From Cephalopachus bancanus (taxonomy: Eukaryota; Chordata; Mammalia; Primates; Tarsiidae), in contig JAPVLO010000992.1 in the NCBI GenBank assembly GCA_027257055.1, positions 248,001 to 312,000 of the forward strand: a DNA stretch of 64,000 nucleotides. The letters are read 5' to 3'. Position numbers and translations under genes: made by a program. Positions 1-11,290 of this stretch are shown piece by piece (the first letter of the stretch is position 1; each line of letters opens with the position of its first letter). Below the pieces are notes generated by a model. The model saw only the letters and a program-made list of their open reading frames with translations. It made no database searches and was not told the origin of the DNA.

Positions 1-274
1 GGCTCAGCCTGTAATCCCGCGCCTTTGGGAGGCTGACGTGAGTGGATTGCCTGAGCCCGCTGGTTCGAGACCCACCTGGGTGGCGATACCTCATCTCTAC
101 AATAAATCAAAAAATCAGCTGGGCGTGGTAGCACATGCCTGTAATTCCGGCTACTCGGAAGGCTGAGGCGGAAGGATCGCCGGATCCCAGCAGGTCGAGG
201 CTGCGGTGGGCGGGAGCGGCCCTGCACTCCAGTCTGGACGACAGGGTGAGACTCCAACTCAAAAAAAAAAAAAA
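1..274 (+). mobile_element. Alu, sense, cut by the window edge
   Basis: Dimeric Alu of the short-linker class ('cgcgcctttgggagg', no 'aactt' between the left-monomer blocks), ending in A14. Confidence 0.93.
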
Positions 275-403
275 TTAAAACTTTTGTATGTTAGCAGAAA
301 AGACCACCCATGAGATGGGAAAATACCTGTAAATCACACATTTGAGAAGAGATTATTATTCAGAATACATAGAGAACTCCTAAAGGTCAACAAAAATAAC
401 CTG

Positions 404-702
404 CCGGGCTCGGTGGCTCAGCCTGTAATCCCACACCTCGGGAGGCTGAGGTGAGTGGATTGCTTGAGTCCGCGGGTTCGAGACCTGCTTGGGCAACTTG
501 GCGAGACCTCATCTCTATGATAAATCAAAAAATTAGCCGGGTGTGGTAGCACATGCCTGTAGTTCCAGCTACTTGGAAGGTTGAGGCGGAAGGATCACCA
601 GAGCCCAGCAGGTCGAGGCTGCGGTGGCCGGGAGTGGGCACTGCACTCCAGTCTGGGCGACGGAGTGAGACTCCAACACAAAAACAAAACAAAACAAAAA
701 AC
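404..702 (+). mobile_element. Alu, sense, inserted in L1
   Basis: Full dimer with a (CAAAA)n tail. Near-perfect TSD 'aaaaataacctg' / 'aaaaatgacctg' (392-403 and 703-714). Confidence 0.93.
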
Positions 703-719
703 AAAAATGACCTGATTAT

Positions 720-1009
720 TATTTTTTTTTTTAGTTGGAGTCTCACTCTGTCTTGCAGACTGGAGTGCAGTGGTACGCTTCCGGCCACCACGCCTCGACC
801 TGCTGGTCTCCAGCGATCCGTCCACTTCAACTCTCCAAGTAGCTGGAACTACATGCATGTGCTACCATGCCCAGCTAAGTTTTGATTTATTGTAGAGACA
901 AGGTCTCGCCAAGTTGCCCAGGTGGGACTCGAACCCGTGGGCTCAGGCCATCCACTCACCTCGGCCTACCAAAGTGCTGGGATTGCAGGTTGAGTCACCG
1001 AGCCCGGCC
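720..1009 (-). mobile_element. Alu, antisense, inserted beside the previous one
   Basis: Full antisense dimer from the T run at 721 to 'gagcccggcc'. The flank 'aacctgattt' after it repeats the L1 target used by the Alu before it. Confidence 0.92.
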
Positions 1010-1940
1010 AACAACCTGATTTTTAAATGGGCAAAGGACTTCAACAGACATTTCTCCAAAGAAAATATACAAAATAGGGCTGCAAGCACATGAAAAGATG
1101 TTAATCATAGAGAAATGTATGTCAAAACCACAATTAGATGCCACCTTACGACTATTAGCATGGCTTTTATTTTGTTTTTTGTTTTTTGTAAGTATACCAC
1201 TGCACTCTAGACTGGGTGACAAAGTGAGACTCGTACTCAAAAATAATAACAATAATAATAATGGAAAATAACAAATGTTGATAAGGATGTGGAGAAATTC
1301 AGAAACCTTTGTGTGTTGCTGGTGGGAATACAAAATCGTGTAGTGTGGTTATCTCTCAAAATATTAAAAATGGAATTACCACATAGTCAGCAATTCTACA
1401 TGCAGGTATAAACATTGGGTATATACCCCTTCTCCTGCAGAAGCTCAAGCACTGCTCCCCTCCCACCCAGCACAAACAAATTGAAAGCAAGCACTCAAAG
1501 AGATATTTGTACACCCACGTTCTCAGTAGCATTATTCACAATAGCCAGAGGGTGGAAGCAGCCTAAGTGTCCATCAGCAGGGGAATGGACAAATCAAGTG
1601 TGGTCTATCTGCACAGTGGAACATTATTAATTCTTAAAAAGGAAAGAAATTCTGACACATGCTACCACTTGGATGAGGCTTGAGGACATTATGCTAAGAG
1701 AAATAAGCCAGTCACAAAAGGACAGATACTGTATGACTCCACTTGTCACAGAAACAGAAAATTCAGAAGAATGGTTCGTATATAGTGTGTACAGAGTTTC
1801 AGTCTAGGAAGATGAAAAAGTCCTGTGATATATGGTGGTGATGGTTGCACAACAATGTGAATGTGCTTAATGCCACTAAGAAATGGTTAAGACAGTAAAT
1901 TTTATGTTATGTGTATGTTTTTACCACCAAAAAATAAAAT

Positions 1941-2605
1941 GGCTGGAGTTCAAAGAAGGAAGGGAAATTGCCCAGAAGCAGTGATTACGGGTGAGGAGAC
2001 AGGGTCCTGGGAGAGGTTCAGAGTTCTGTTCCAAAAGTGGAGGAGGATGTCAAGGGAGAGGTGGGGTAAAGTTTGCCATGGACAGACATGGGAGACTGGA
2101 GAGAGGTGGGGCAGGGTCAGCTGAGAGGGACAGGGTGAGCAGTGTGGGGCCACAGAAGAGTGGACCAGAGCAGATGTTGTCAGAGATACGCAGAAGGAAG
2201 CCCGTGAACTTGGCGGCTGAGGGGATGTGGGCACAGGGGGGGGAAGAGCCGTGCCCAGCAGCATCCCAGGTTTCTAGCTGGGTGATCTGGTGAACGGTGC
2301 CAGCTCTCCCTAGGATGGAAAATCCTGAGAGGGCACCAACTTTTAGTGTTGGCCATGGTGAATGTGAGGGCCTTGTAGGACACTCAGAAGGGATGTCCAG
2401 GAGGGACAGGATACCCAGGTCTGGACTGAAGTCAGAGATCAGGGGGAAGCCAGGGGGGTACAGCCGGACTTGACACAGAGAGAGAAAAATAAATGCCTGA
2501 AGGTAAGGACCTGGTTCCCACCGATGGCAGCAACTATACCTAGCTTGACTGAGGCATAGGGAGCGGCCAGGATGGGGTGGGGGTGAGGGTGGTGGTATCT
2601 GAAGT
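1941..2605. other. Unique non-coding DNA
   Basis: Purine-rich unique sequence after the L1 end. No gene, RNA or repeat recognised. Confidence 0.6.

Positions 2606-2650
<45 letters not shown>
2606..2650 (+). repeat. (CA)n microsatellite
   Basis: Uninterrupted CA dinucleotide run of about 22 units, likely length-polymorphic. It accounts for the Cys/Val-rich open frames on the minus strand here. Confidence 0.97.
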
Positions 2651-2651
<1 letters not shown>

Positions 2652-3987
2652 GATTTCTCAGAACACAGGAGGTCATAAGAATGTTCACAGGCTGAAAGAA
2701 AAGGGCCAGAGAGAAGGGGCCTCCATATACAGGGAGCTGGAGGGTGGCCTAGCAAGGAACTGCCAAGAGGAGGAGTTGGGGAAAGCCCCAGCTCCTCTGC
2801 AGGGAAAAACGGTGCCAACCTGGATAGCCCCCTGGAGGAGGAGTACCCTCCCCCTGCAGAAGTCCACTCAGCACCCACCACCACAAAGACCTGTGTGGTG
2901 TGGTGACGATAAGAAACAAAGAGTGTGCCTTCTATGCCCAGAGAATCCTTAAATAAAAGATGCCATAGCCATGCAAAGGATGCTGTCTCCACGATGACAA
3001 TGACCTAGAGGTGGGTTCACTCACTTCTTCCAGAAGAATGTGGGATCCATGCGATCCTGTTTGGGTATGAACAAAGGAGACGTGGCCAGCGAGGCAGGTG
3101 AGGAAGGGGTGCAGGAAAGACAGTCTTGCTTGATATTGGCATGGAGGAAAAGTTTTATTTGCTTCTTCCTGCTCGTCTGAATATTCTAATTTTTCACAGC
3201 AAAAAAGATTCATACCTTATGTAGTTTTGTTGCCTTAAGTTCTACACGCTGAAAGTAAGATGGCAATCTCCCATCCAAGAGGAAGAGCGCATGGGCTCCG
3301 CCAGAGCTGGCCAGGAAACCCGGCCTGGTGGCTGCAGGACTCCCACTCACCCTGGAACCATTTACCCAGCTGGGGGCTCAGTTGGTGGAAGTGTGCAGAG
3401 GAGGCAAGACACGCCCAGGGCTCCACTGGGGAGGCAGGGAGCTCCCAGAGAGGCTGAGGCCCCTGTTCCAGGCTCCCATGAGAGTCCTCACTGAGCACCC
3501 GCCAGGTGACCCCACGGGAGCAAGCAGGCTCCAGAGCAGGTGTGAGTTCGGGGAATCGGAACGACACCTTCCTCTGCCTTCTCTGAGCCAAGCCGCAGAG
3601 GACTGGGGAAGCTGGCCGTGGTGGGATCTGGGGACACCTCCCAGCCTCCCTGGGCCTCACGGGATGGCGAACTCCCAGAGGCTTCCCAGAGAGAAGAATT
3701 GGGCGGTGTTGGGAGAGAACAGGACGGCCCTCTGTGGGCTGAAGGGAGACTTGGTCTCCCTAGGAAGCCTGGCCCAGCCTGGCCATGCAGAGGACGTAGG
3801 CTAGCCGAAGGCAGGCGTGGGGCATGAAATAAGAGCCATCACACTCTCTGTCGTAGAGCTGAGGAGTATGCTTAGGGGTCCAATATGTAAACAAGGTGTG
3901 TTTCAACCATCCTTCAGCCATTTTCTTGGCTTTTCCTGCATGGTTGCTGCAACTTCTGGTGTTGTGACCCTTTTTAAAGAACACAAA
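2651..3987. other. Unique non-coding DNA
   Basis: No recognised repeat or conserved coding signal. The open frames (up to 158 codons) resemble no family and have no splice context that I could support. Confidence 0.6.
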
Positions 3988-4075
3988 CCAGGGGGAAGTG
4001 GCTCATGCCTATAATCCCAGCACTTTGGGATGCCAAGGTGAAGGATCACTTGAGTCCAGGAGTTGAGACCACTCC
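3988..4075 (+). mobile_element. Alu left-monomer fragment, sense
   Basis: 'agtggctcatgcctataatc' through 'caggagttgagacc', then lost near TINE copy A. Confidence 0.75.
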
Positions 4076-4088
4076 AATGAGTGACGGG

Positions 4089-4191
4089 TTTTTTTTTTTT
4101 TTTGTTGTTGCTTTGTTTTTTGAAAAAGCAGGGTTTATTGGAAGGACAGAAAAGCTCCCACAGTGGGAGGAGACCCAAGGAGGGGTTGCCC
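4089..4191 (-). mobile_element. TINE-like LTR-derived retroposon, copy A
   Basis: On the minus strand the unit starts GGGCAACCCC, continues CTCCCACTGTGGGAGC and AATAAA, and ends in a long A-rich tail (the T run at 4089-4104 here). It follows a broken sense Alu fragment (3988-4075). No clear TSD was seen for this copy, so a deletion on insertion is possible. Confidence 0.8.
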
Positions 4192-5573
4192 GACAGTTTT
4201 TCTGAAACAGTGTTTCTGCTCTGACAGCTGACATTCTTTGTGGTTTGGGCAAAGGCCCCTGTGTTTGTGCCCCACTGACTCCCTATGATGCAGCTTCTTT
4301 TAAAAGGAGGAACCAGAAAGGATTAGGTGGGTGCTAAAGACACCACAGTACCAAAAGGACACTCTCCTTGACCGATGCCAAAGGGCTGAGTAGAATTAAA
4401 AGCTAAGTCTGCCTCCCCACCACCACCCTCACCACAGGATTCTCAACTGGTGGGAGCTGCCCAGCCCCTACCTCTGTGAGGCAAGCAGGATAGTTATGAC
4501 TTCCACTTGATAGATAAGGAGACTGTGATTACAGGGAGCAGCCGGCAGAGCAGTTCATCTCTGGGATCTCCTCCTTCCAGAAGCCCTCTCCACCCCCTGC
4601 GAACAGGTAAGAGGCTGCCTCAGCTCTTCACAGCCCCGATCCTGAAACCCCTCATGGCACCAGCAGTGCAGCGAGATCCCTTCCATCACATGGAACTGAC
4701 TCGTGGCTCGGTGCCCAACACTCCAGGACCCTGAGACCTTCTGCCTCTGGAGATAGGACCTCCGGAGCTGCACTGGGGGATAAGCCAGGCTCTTTTCATC
4801 ATTTCCTTCCTCCACTCGCACAGCAGCCATTTGGCTGTCTCCCCTAGAACTGCCTCCGTGGCCTCAACCAGGACAGGTCAGGCCAACAAAGAGGTGCCCG
4901 ACCGAAAGCCTTGCAGGTAAGCGGCCCTCTTTATTATACAGCACAGCCTCGCACTCAACAGCCCCTGTCAGGTGAGGAATGAAGCAAGGCCTGGCATGGA
5001 GGGAGGATACCAGCTCCTGTCCCCTCTAAAAGCCAGAGCTGAGTAGAGGTATACTCTCTCTCCTACTGAGCCAAGGTCTACTAGCTTATTCGATGAATGT
5101 TGCTTGAAAGCCTGCTCTGGGGAGGCCCTGGTGGGAAGAGCTCTCTTTGGGAAGGGGAGCCTCCCACCCCAGGCCTGGAGGCAAGGTAGTGAACCAGACA
5201 GAGCCTGTGTCTCATGAGACGGACACTGCACGGCCCTGGGCTTTTCCTTCTCTGGGTCTCATTTTCCCCAACCCCAAGCATGGGCCCCTCCAGATTCTCT
5301 TCCCGACCCCCAGCCAGGACCCCTACCCTGCTGTTTTCTGCATCAAGTATCACAGAACAATTCACTTAGCCATGGTCAAGGCGTCAGGAGCTGATCAGAC
5401 TAGGTGGTCTGTGAAGTCCACACAGCTGGCCCGAGCCTAGGCTTAGGCATGGTGGGCTCCCTCCAAGGCCCTTTCCTGGTCTCTGGGGGCCAGGGCTGGG
5501 AATCAGTTAGCAGCCATCTGCTCTTTCTACCCACGAGCAGGGGCCAGGGCCTCTGCTAGGAGAGGGCCCTTCC
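4192..5573. other. Unique non-coding DNA upstream of GP9
   Basis: No repeat or coding region recognised. In human, EFCC1 lies upstream of GP9, but I could not identify any EFCC1 exon here. Confidence 0.6.
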
Positions 5574-5585
5574 CCTCCAAAAACA

Positions 5586-6024
5586 ATTTTTTTTGTTTTT
5601 TTGAGTTAGAGTCTCACTCCTTCACCCAGGCTGGAGTGCAGTGGCATGCACGCTCACAGCCACTCCAGTGTCAACCTTCTGGGCTCCAGCGATCCTTCCG
5701 CTTCAGCCTTCCGAGTAGCCGGAATTTTTTTTTTTTTTTTTTTGGAGTCAGAGTTTCACTCTGTCGCCCAGACTGGAGTGCAGTGGCACGCTCCCAGCCA
5801 CTGCAGCCTCAATCTGCTGGGTTCTGCTGATCCTTCCACCTCAGCCTTCCAAGTAGCCGGAACTACAGATGTGTGCTACCACATCTGGCTAATTTTTGAT
5901 ACATTGTAGAGACGAGGTCTCACCAAGTTGCCCGGACTGGTCTCGAAACCCTGAGCTCAGGCAATCCTCTCACCTTGGCCTCCCAAAGTGCTGGGATTAC
6001 AGGCTTGAGCCACCACACTCAGCC
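5586..6024 (-). mobile_element. Trimeric antisense Alu composite next to GP9
   Basis: Right-monomer segment 5586-5724, then a T run and a complete dimer 5725-6024. 'cctccaaaaaca' flanks the whole block (starting at ~5575 and ~6022), suggesting that it inserted as one trimeric unit or that the inner copy was added to an existing one. It ends 280 bp before the GP9 ATG. Confidence 0.85.
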
Positions 6025-6029
6025 TCCAA

Positions 6030-6303
6030 AAACATTTTTATCCCCCCACCACAGCCACCCTCACTATCCTGCCTTCTGCCCTGACCAGCAGGGGTCAGCC
6101 ATACCTGGTCTAGGAACTCTCTTCACCTCCCTCAGTCACCAGCCCATTTCACAGGGAAGAAAGTTGAGGTCTGAGAAGGGAAGTGAGTGCCCCTGGTCCT
6201 TTGTCAGGTTGCACTGCTCCCATGGTGCCTGATGACCCTGGGGATAGCGTGGAGGCTGCCAGGCCCTCTCTCACGGCCACTCTTTCTGCAGCCAGTCTGC
6301 GCG
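6030..6303 (+). promoter_or_regulatory. GP9: GP9 5' region: candidate leader exon, short intron and acceptor
   Basis: Human GP9 has non-coding leader exons before its coding exon. Here a strong acceptor sits at 6281-6291, and a good donor (gaa|GTGAGT, GT at 6183) lies 109 bases upstream, so 6183-6291 could be a short intron and ~6040-6182 a leader exon or promoter. No TATA box was recognised. The usable upstream sequence is short because antisense Alus fill 5586-6024. The donor and the transcription start are inference; the acceptor is clear. Confidence 0.45.
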
Positions 6304-6837
6304 ATGCCCGCCTGGGGAGCCCTGTTCCTGCTCTGGGTTACAGCAGAAGCCACCAAGGACTGCCCTATCCCATGCACCTGCCGGGCTCTGGAAACCATGG
6401 GGCTGTGGGTGGACTGCAGGGGCCGGGGACTCACGGCCCTGCCTGCTCTGCCAGCCCACACCCGTCACCTCCTGCTGGCCAACAACAGCCTGCACTCTGT
6501 GCCCCCGGGAGCCTTTGACCACCTGCGCCAGCTGCAGACCCTCGACGTGGCACAGAACCCCTGGCACTGTGACTGCAGTCTCACCTATCTGCGCCTCTGG
6601 CTTGAGGATCGCACGCCCGAGGCCCTGCTGCATGTCCACTGTGCTAGCCCGGGCCTCGCCACCCACCTCCCACTGGGCCAGCTGACAGGCTACCAGTTGG
6701 GCAGCTGTGGCTGGCAGCTGCGGGCACCCTGGGCCTCCCCTGGGATCTGGTGGGACAGGGTGTTGATCGCCATGGCTGCACTAGGCCTGGTTCTCCTGAC
6801 TGGCCTGCTGTACGCCATCTCAGAGCCCCTGAACTGA
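6304..6837 (+). CDS. GP9: Platelet glycoprotein IX, complete coding exon
   Basis: Subunit of the platelet GPIb-IX-V receptor for von Willebrand factor, a small type I membrane protein needed for surface expression of the complex. The frame gives 177 residues, the same length as human GP9, and aligns to it as I know it without gaps. Visible in order: signal peptide ~1-16; N-terminal Cys cluster C20/C24/C26/C38; one leucine-rich repeat ~53-80 with N-glycosylation sequon N60-N61-S62; C-terminal LRR cap with W87-H-C89-D-C91, C113 and C135; transmembrane segment ~153-172; a very short tail. The ATG at 6304 was chosen because it is the known start and lies 12 bases after an acceptor 'tctttctgcag' (AG at 6290-6291), so the coding region is intronless as in human. 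The open frame runs further upstream but has no ATG there. Odd: residue 170 is Tyr, where human has Cys, and Arg152 follows Asp151 at the membrane edge. Identity near certain. Confidence 0.97.
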   Translation: MPAWGALFLLWVTAEATKDCPIPCTCRALETMGLWVDCRGRGLTALPALPAHTRHLLLANNSLHSVPPGAFDHLRQLQTLDVAQNPWHCDCSLTYLRLWLEDRTPEALLHVHCASPGLATHLPLGQLTGYQLGSCGWQLRAPWASPGIWWDRVLIAMAALGLVLLTGLLYAISEPLN

Positions 6838-6965
6838 GCCCAGGCCCCACAGACTTCCCCCAAGGCCAGGGGACCAGTCCCTGAGGCAGCTCCCCAGACC
6901 CCACCAACTCTGATCAGCCCAAACCATGAGAAGCCCAAAATAAACGGACTGCTCAGCCATTTTAT
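6838..6965 (+). terminator. GP9: GP9 3' UTR and polyadenylation signal
   Basis: An AATAAA hexamer at 6939-6944 lies 102 bases after the GP9 stop codon. This implies a very short 3' UTR ending near 6960, consistent with the compact GP9 transcript. The following ~20 bases are mixed and then T-rich, as expected downstream of a cleavage site. Confidence 0.8.
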
Positions 6966-7509
6966 TTAAGTTCAGAGATTTTTTTCCCCCTCTCGGCACC
7001 CAAGTCTGGCTCCTTCTGAAAATCTGGCTTCATTTTGTTTTAACCAGGTTAGAGTCAGGGCTTCTCAGTCCCTGAAGTTCCTAGTAAAACGGACTGCCCA
7101 CCTCCGCATCTAGGCACCCCCAACTGCAGGCTCTGGATCCCCTAAGCCAGGCCTGGGACTCTGGGTCTCACGGCCCCACTGTCTGCCAGCACCTGCTTGT
7201 CACATGGGCCCTCCTGCATGACCCAGGCCAGCTTCGCCTCAATATTCAGCCCCTCTCCAGATACCACAGAGAGTTTGCACTCACAGCACAGTGGTGAGCA
7301 GAACAGGTCCCCGGGGAAGGAGAGGAGGGTTTCCATCTCTGCGACAGGCACATCACTTTTTCCAACGTGGCCTTTGACCACGCCTTCCTGAGGCCACAGC
7401 GGGTTCACCCTGCCCTGTCCTTTCCTGACTCCTTTCTCTTTCTCCGTCTTCTCTCTGTTTCCTCCTCTCTAACCATCTTCTTCAGAATCAAAACAAATCC
7501 CTTCCTATC
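6966..7509. other. Unique DNA downstream of GP9
   Basis: Pyrimidine-rich near 7430-7509. Nothing else recognised. Confidence 0.6.
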
Positions 7510-7792
7510 TTTTTTTTTTTTTTAGTTGGAGTCTCACTCTGTTGCCCAGGCTGGAGTGCAGTGGCAAACTCATGGCCACTGCAGCCTCGACCTGCTGGGC
7601 TCCGGCAAGTGCTCTGTCTCAACCTTCCGAGTAGCTGGAACTACAGGTGCACACCACCATGGCTGGCTAATTTTTTGATTTATCATAGAGACAAGTTGCC
7701 CAGGCTGGTCTCAAATCCCTGGGCTCAGGCAATCCTATCACCTCGGTCTCCCAAAGTGCTGGGATTATAGGCATGAGCCATCATATCCTGCT
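7510..7792 (-). mobile_element. Alu, antisense
   Basis: Full dimer from the T run at 7510 to 'catgagccatcatatcctgc'. Confidence 0.92.
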
Positions 7793-9090
7793 CCCTTCAT
7801 TTCCCATGGAAAACAACTTTCCCACATATGCTGACATCAGCCACCTCCAAACCCTGGGGTGCCCCTCCTACCATAAACAATGATCATCAAATTCTTCAAG
7901 CAAGACAAGTCTCTTCTCTGAGGAGAGGGTACCAGATGTTAAAACAATAAACTTTCCTCTACTATATGATATAATATTTACAGGTCTGTGACTGGCCGTG
8001 CCAAATCCAAGTATAATGACCCCAAGACCCCTCCCCTCAAGGAGTTCCATGTGGTAACCGGCAGACCAATGCCAGCTTGGCAGGGGGCAGGGGAGGCTGT
8101 GGGTCCAAAGATGCCACCAGGGAGACCAAGCAGGCATAGAGTGCAACCAGAAGACACTGACTCATAAAGGTCAGATGAGAACAGGAGTCCTAAATTTGGA
8201 GGCAGGTGGACAGTAGGGAGTGGTGGGGTCTTTGGCAAATCAGAGAGCCTCTGTTTCATCCAAAAAAGCTCAGCTGATTGCTGCCATGTGGGGATGTGGA
8301 CCCAGGTGCCAGGCTTCCCATTCTTCCAGAGACACTGTAAACCTAGATTTTTATGTGAAGTCTCTGAATTCCTTAGGTGTTGGAAACTAAATCAAAACTT
8401 TTAAAAAATACATTGAAGGACGAAGAAAACACGTCAGTCGATTGGCTGGAATCCATGGGCTGAATCTGGTTTCTGCATCAGAAGCGGCTATTGCCTGGCT
8501 GCCTAATGAGAACCACCACAGAAGCTGGCATCTGCTCCCTGGGCACTGGGCATGGGCACAGCCCTGCATGAAGCACCTCATGGGGATCCCTCTCAGGTGT
8601 CCCCGGGAACCCTGTGAGGAGCTGTTCTCACCGCGGAGGATGCAGGCCCAGGTACCTACATGCTACCTTTACACACGAAAAGTGTCCCTTCAAGCTTCCA
8701 GGCACATGAAAGCCCTGGAACTAAGGACTTTCAGTCCCCAAGCCCCTACAGGGTGCAACACAGATGCCCCGCCCCTAAACTCTGCCCCTGTGCTTTCCGG
8801 AGGCGTGTGTACGCGTCAGCGAATTCCGGTAACTTCTCAGCTAAGGACTGCTGATGTGTTGGTGGGGTCACCGAGTGGGGTTGAGGCCGTCTTCCTGTTG
8901 CAGAGCCAATTTCAGGGAGGAGGGTACTGGTAGAGCCAGCTTCCTGATATGTATTCTGGGCCCAGGTGGGGCCTCAGGTCTGTCAGAGTGCAAAGTCTGA
9001 GAAATCTCAAATACTGTTCTTAGGTGTTTACAATAGATGTGACCCTGTAATGCAAGTCCCTTGGCTATTAGCTACTAGCCCCAGGCAATG
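7793..9090. other. Unique non-coding DNA
   Basis: No repeat recognised. The 163-codon frame at 8442-8933 has no family resemblance. Confidence 0.55.
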
Positions 9091-9379
9091 ATTTGAGCCG
9101 AAGTTTCACTCTGTTACCCAGGCTGGAATGCAGTGGCACAGCTCATGGCCACCACAGCCTCAACCTGCTGGGCTCTGGTGATCCTTATGCCTCAGCCTTT
9201 CAAGTAGCTGGAACTACAGGTACGTGCCATCACACGGAACTAATTTTTTCATTTTTACTGTAGAAACGAGGTCTTCCCAAGTTGCCCAAGCTGGTCTTGA
9301 ATTCCTAGGCTCAGGCAATCCTCTCACCTCTGCCTCCCAAAGTGCTGGGATTATAGGCGTGAGCCACTGTGCCCGGCCC
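9091..9379 (-). mobile_element. Alu, antisense, poly(T) lost
   Basis: Begins at 'gagccgaagtttcactctgt' without a T run and ends 'gtgcccggcc'. Older copy. Confidence 0.9.
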
Positions 9380-9467
9380 ACTTCTGTTCTTAAACTTACA
9401 TGCCGTGCCGTGTGTGTTGGGCTTGGCATGACCAGAGTTGTAGGTTGGTAATAAGAACTGACCAACG

Positions 9468-9756
9468 CCAGGCTCCGTGCCTCAGCCTGTAATCCCCACA
9501 CTCCTAGGGAGGTCAAGACGAGTGGATTACCTGAGCCCTCAGGTTCGAGACCAGTCTGGGCAACTTGGCGAGACGGCATGTCTACAATAAATCAAAAAAT
9601 TAGCCAGGCATAGTAGCACATGCCTGTAGTTCCGGTTGCTTAGCAGACTGAGGCGGAAGGATCACTGGAGCCTAGCAGGTCGAGGCTGCGGTGGCTGTGA
9701 GCGTGCCACTGCCCTCCATCCTGAGCAATAGAGTGAGACTCCAACTCAAAAAAAAA
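9468..9756 (+). mobile_element. Alu, sense
   Basis: Full dimer. TSD 'aagaactgaccaa' before and 'aagaattggccaa' after. Confidence 0.92.
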
Positions 9757-9825
9757 AGAAGAATTGGCCAAGACAGTTATGAATAAAGAAAGGTAGATCT
9801 ATTTATTAATTTATTTATTTTTATT

Positions 9826-10664
9826 TTTAATTTTTTGAGTTGGAGTCTCACTTGGTCGCCCAGACTAGAGTGCAGTGGCCGCTCCCGGCCACCGCAGCCT
9901 CGCCTGCTGGGCTCCGGCAATCCTTCCACCTCAGCCTTCTGAGCAGCCGGAATTACAGGCATGCGCTACCATGCCCGGCTGATTTTTTTTTTTTTTTTTT
10001 TTGAGTTGGAGTCTCACTCGGTCGCCCAGACTGGAGTGCAGTGGCTGCTCCCAGCCACCGCAGCCTCGACCTGCTGGGCTCCGGCGATCCTTCCGCCTCA
10101 GCCTTCCAAATAGCCAGAATTATAGGCATGCGCTACCACGCCCAGTTGATTTTTTTATTTATTGTAGAGATGAGGTCTCGCTGCCCAGGCGGGTCTCGAA
10201 CCCACGGGCTCAGTCAATCCAGCTTCCCAAAGGCGCGGGATTACAGGCTGAGCCACCGAGCCCGGCTATTTATTTATTTTTGAGTTGGAGTCTCACTCTG
10301 TTGCCCAGGCTGGAGTGCAGTAGCATGCTCACAGCCACCACAGCCTCGACCTGCTGGACTCATACGATCTTCCACCTCAGCCTTCCAAGTTTCTGGAACT
10401 ACAGATGCATGCCACCACACCCAGCTAGTTTTTGTGATTTATTGTAGAGACGAGGTCTCGCCAAGTTTCCTGGGCTGGTCTCGAACCCCCAGGCTCAGGT
10501 AATCTTCTCACCTCGGCCTCCCAAAGTGCTGGGATTACAGGCTGAGTCACTGCACTCGGTCTAATTTTTTGACTTACTGCAGACATGAGGTCTCACCAAG
10601 TTGCCCAGGCTGCTCTCCAACCCGTGAACTCAGGCAATCCCCTCACCTTGGCCTCCCAAAGTGG
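9826..10664 (-). mobile_element. Nested antisense Alu cluster (four segments)
   Basis: Right monomer 9826-9982, complete dimers 9983-10267 and 10268-10560, then a left-monomer piece 10561-10664. The first and last pieces fit as the two halves of one older Alu split by the two inner insertions. Confidence 0.88.
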
Positions 10665-11290
10665 ACCAATTTATTTTCAAAATAAGTTTAGTCTTATACT
10701 TATCTTGATTATTTGCATAATGTACAAGAATAAGTATTTGCAAATAGGCTTATTGTTAAATTGGTTTTGTTGAAAATGATTTCCCATAAGGAATCAGATT
10801 AGACCTCTTAAAATCTCTTGAGCTCTGCCAAGGATCTGAGCCTGCAAACATCTGTATGAATTGGGTGAATTCCTCTCTTCCAGATCCCCAAATAATTCGA
10901 GATTCCAGGCCCATCAGAGAGCAAACCTTCTCCACTCACCACAGGTCAGGAGCCCTGCAAAGGAGCTCGCAACGTACAAGGCCAGCCTTTCCAGGGGCTT
11001 TTATCAGTTCTTTATAGATCTCAATCTCAATTCTTCAAAGCAGCCTGCTCATATCTGAAATGTCATTCCAACCAAAGCCTTGGTAAAATAACCAGTATCG
11101 CCAATCATGTCTTATTACAAAAGAAAATGGATTCTTATTGAATTTATGCAAATACTTATATTACCATAAATCAATATTCACAAATATTGATTTCCAATAT
11201 TTCCAGATTCTGGAGAAATTAGGTAGAAAGAGGAAATATTCTTCAATTTTTTTCATAAGAGCCTACTTTACTCAATTGTCAAATGTTGTA
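10665..11290. other. AT-rich unique DNA
   Basis: Nothing recognised beyond base composition. Confidence 0.55.

Larger units (their letters stand above)
275..1940 (+). mobile_element. LINE-1 3' end (ORF2 C-terminus and 3' UTR), broken by Alus
   Basis: The sequences around 290-400 and 1010-1440 match the well-known L1 ORF2 distal region (e.g. 'aaatgggcaaaggacttcaa' and 'gggtatatacccct'). 3' UTR-like sequence continues to the 'atgttatgtgtatgtttt' tail near 1920. It is split by two full Alus (404-1009) and a third Alu 3' fragment (~1189-1260). Not coding-competent. Confidence 0.8.

Noticed and set aside
2050..2992. Long minus-strand frames (212 and 150 codons) around 2.0-3.0 kb
   Set aside because: They run through the CA microsatellite and show no conserved domain or splice context.
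4192..5573. Possible EFCC1 3' end upstream of GP9
   Set aside because: Expected from human gene order, but no sequence that I could tie to EFCC1 was found.
6187..6303. In-frame extension of GP9 upstream
   Set aside because: No ATG, and a splice acceptor sits at 6281-6291; the 177-residue form equals the human protein.
10001..10447. Many 60-150-codon frames rich in 'SWSLTLSPRLECSG' or 'ESHSVAQTGVQW'
   Set aside because: These are translations of antisense Alus, not genes.
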